64,000 nt of DNA from Bilabrum cf. latius (lineage: Eukaryota; Bigyra: Bicosoecida; Bigyra; Bicosoecida): assembly GCA_965178125.1 (NCBI GenBank), contig OZ237738.1, positions 1,054,001 to 1,118,000 on the forward strand, read 5' to 3'. Positions 62,136 through 64,000 of the stretch are shown in pieces. The notes under the pieces are model-generated. The model was not told where the DNA came from. It saw only the letters and a list, made by a program, of their open reading frames with translations, and made no database searches. Made by a program: the position numbers and the translations under genes. How positions within the stretch are numbered: the first letter of the stretch is position 1; each line of letters opens with the position of its first letter.

Positions 62136-64000
62136 TCACGAGCTCGGCAGCGGCCCCCATTTCTAGTTGAACTGAGCCAGGCGGCTCTCCACCTGCTGCC
62201 TGTAGCCTGGGCCGTTTGGCGAGAACACGATCATTCTAGCCACTCCGCTGCCTTGGGCCGGGAAGCTGACCTAGTCCAGCTGCAGCAAGTCTGCCCCGTG
62301 CACCCCCTTGCCCGGAAGCAAGGCCCACTCACTCTGATCCAGGGGGCGCACGGTCGCATTCACGAGCTCGAAAGCGTCCCAGGCATCTCCACCCCGAGCA
62401 CTTGCTCCGCCCTGTGCGAGCATGGCCGGGGGAACAGACACGTTGACGGCCGGCAGTAGGTGCGCCTGCATGTCCCAATGGTAGTCCTGCTGCAGAGCGC
62501 ACAAAAGGTCCGAGTAGTTCCCGTTCTGCTTCAGATTGATCAGGGTCACCAGCAGCGCCTCGTCGTTCCACAGTGCGCTCGCGATCGAATCGGGGTCCCC
62601 CCCGGTTGACACCTGGGCAAGGGGCCACGCCGCTCCCTGCGTTCCCAGGCGGGCCGAATGCAGCGTGCCAGAGGTGCGCACCAGCTCTCGTACGGAGGCG
62701 AGCTGTCGGTTGAAGCGGCCCATGGCCAGCCAGGACGCGGGCCAGAACTGCATCTCGGAGATTTGTGACTGAAAGAGCATCATCCCCTTCCCTCCCGCCG
62801 CGATCACGCTCATGAGCTGAACGGATAGTTCCGCTGGGTCTGGCTGCCGGTGGAATCGGATCGGTCCTATCTTCCCATCCCAACCGTCGTCGAACGCCTG
62901 GGAGTAGAGCCAGGCGGGCCAGGGTGCCTGGTTCGCGGTAGTGGTACGAAGGTAATCGAAGCTGCCACGGAGCCAGAAGGGGCTCGCCCATTCGGTCACG
63001 TGGGGAGCACACGCGGCCACGTAAAAGTCCATCCCTTTGTAGTCCACCGTGTGGCCCCACAACCCCTGGTGCCGGTTGCGAGAGCCCCCCACGTAGGTGC
63101 CAAACCCAGGGTACGCCTTCCAGCTGGTCTGCGAGTGGGCGGCGTCTGGCCGTACATTGTGCGAGTGGTCGTCGGACTCGTCGCCCTGGAAGATGCCAGC
63201 GATCCTGCTGGTGTTCTTCAGCGCTGAAATATCGATCGATCCATCTGCCAGGGCCCAGAAATCGTACTGCGGCGCAAGGGTGCCGGCGATGATCGACCCG
63301 TTCGGGCCCCCGCACTTTGACGCGGATCCCTACGACACGAGGAAGGTATCGATGCCGTATTTCCGGTGAAGTTTGTAGTTCGTGTCGTTGACGGTGGGAA
63401 AGGGGCACTCGCTGGACTTCTGCCAAGCCTCGATGGGAAAAAACTCGAGCAGTGCTCGCCCGCCCGCCACAGCCTCGCCGGATGTCGTGTTCGCGAGCAC
63501 CGTCCACAGGTCCCCACGCTAAAGTGGGCTTGATAGTTTTATAATCCAGAGAGTTTGCTGCCCTGGCGCAAGCGTTCGGCTTGCAGCCGGGACCTGCGAC
63601 AGCACGTCCACCCCGTTCACGTGCAAGCTCTGCAGCTGCGAGTAGCTGGTGACCGTCGAATTCGGCGCCGTGCCGAGGCTGGCGTAGATCAATATCTCCC
63701 CACCCTCATTTCGGGTTGTCACATAGTCGATCGAAACAGCTGCATGGGGATCTTGCGGGGCAAGAATCCTGATTTGCGAGCTTGCCAATGTTGTGCCAGA
63801 TGTTGTTTGCAGCTCAATGGATGTCAATGAGCCAAGTTTTGCCACGGTATCCCACACACTTCTACTAGAGTGTAGCGTGACAAGCACTTGATCTCCAGCC
63901 TGCAGCGCCCCCAGCGGCAAAATGTGGAAAAAATCCACCTCCCAAAGCGATGGATCGCTGCTCGAATTAGTCGTGTTAACTGCTGTTCCATTGATAAGAA
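62136..64000 (-). CDS. large secretory protein, N-terminus beyond window (partial)
   Basis: Open from the right edge down to TGA 62136-62138, crossing TAG near 63519, 63328, 62271 and 62172. At least 620 residues, with many N-glycosylation sequons (NTT, NDT, NTS, NVS, NAT). The first part is beta-rich with Ser/Thr. The second has aromatic-rich segments (QYDFWALADGS, WKAYPGFGTYVGG, WPAWLYSQAFDDGWDGKIG, MLFQSQISEMQFWPASW) that suggest a TIM-barrel, glycoside-hydrolase-like fold. I cannot name the family. It is probably an extracellular or lumenal carbohydrate-active protein, inferred from composition only. Confidence 0.7.

Noticed and set aside
61797-62459. 220-codon plus-strand ORF in the GRK upstream region
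   Set aside because: No motif, and it overlaps the antisense of the 62136 gene's conserved-looking frame.
1-64000. Interpretation of the many TAGs as pseudogenes or sequencing errors
   Set aside because: Only TAG, never TAA or TGA, interrupts conserved frames. There are no accompanying frameshifts, and several TAGs fall on conserved glutamines.
1-64000. UAG as leucine, tyrosine or glutamate
   Set aside because: Family alignments at the best anchors (RTEL1, DDB1, GST zeta) favour glutamine; the other sites are neutral.

Overview
The window is nuclear DNA from a GC-rich, gene-dense, intron-poor eukaryotic microbe (a protist or alga; I cannot place it further). It carries orthologues of DDB1, SEH1, WDR82/Swd2, an RNPS1-type splicing protein, Eaf6, an RTEL1-type helicase, a G-protein-coupled-receptor-kinase-type kinase, an MFSD1-type transporter, a zeta-class glutathione transferase, an organelle-type glycyl-tRNA synthetase, a hybrid histidine kinase and a very large TPR/nucleotide-cyclase protein.

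The central result is a variant genetic code. Read with the standard code almost every gene is broken by TAG codons. Read with TAG as glutamine, about 25 long genes become continuous. All of them then end at TGA (most) or TAA (four), and none ends at TAG. About 100 in-frame TAGs are present. Several sit where the protein family has a conserved glutamine: the helicase motif Ia region (48724-48726), the DDB1 N-terminus (36364-36366) and the glutathione transferase thioredoxin fold (54526-54528). TAA and TGA remain stops. All gene models below use UAG = Gln, UAA/UGA = stop.

Layout, left to right. 279-3032 (+): gene of unknown family, 5' exons unresolved. 3181-4374 (+): unknown coiled-coil protein. 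4540-11282 (-): giant TPR/class III cyclase, probably N-acylated. 11688-12904 (+): DEK_C/SWIB chromatin protein. 13313-16084 (-): MFSD1-like transporter. 16560-17417 (+): methyltransferase. 17600-20036 (-): unknown. 20368-24057 (-): secreted TPR protein. 24422-25828 (+): PHAF1-like. 25849-26273 (-): Eaf6. 26382-27557 (+): WDR82. 27628-27807: 36-bp tandem repeat. 27847-28965 (-): LRR/coiled coil. 29320-31732 (+): coiled coil. 31842-36405 (-): DDB1. 36561-38063 (-): SEH1. 38217-39224 (+): RNPS1-like. 39323-42390 (-): hybrid histidine kinase. 42519-44186 (-): GlyRS. 44305-45351 (+): 2OG-Fe(II) oxygenase. 45426-47753 (+): armadillo-like. 47954-54105 (+): RTEL1-like helicase. 54265-55065 (+): GST zeta. 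55429-58395 (+): unknown. 58734-61490 (-): GRK. 62136-64000 (-, N-terminus off the right edge): large secreted protein.

Genes are packed 20-650 bp apart on both strands with no operons. Introns are few, short (86-172 bp), near 5' ends, begin GTGAG, end CAG, and nearly all fall between codons. There is no functional theme beyond ordinary eukaryotic housekeeping (chromatin, repair, nuclear pore, RNA processing, signalling). I found no rRNA, tRNA, mobile element or CRISPR.
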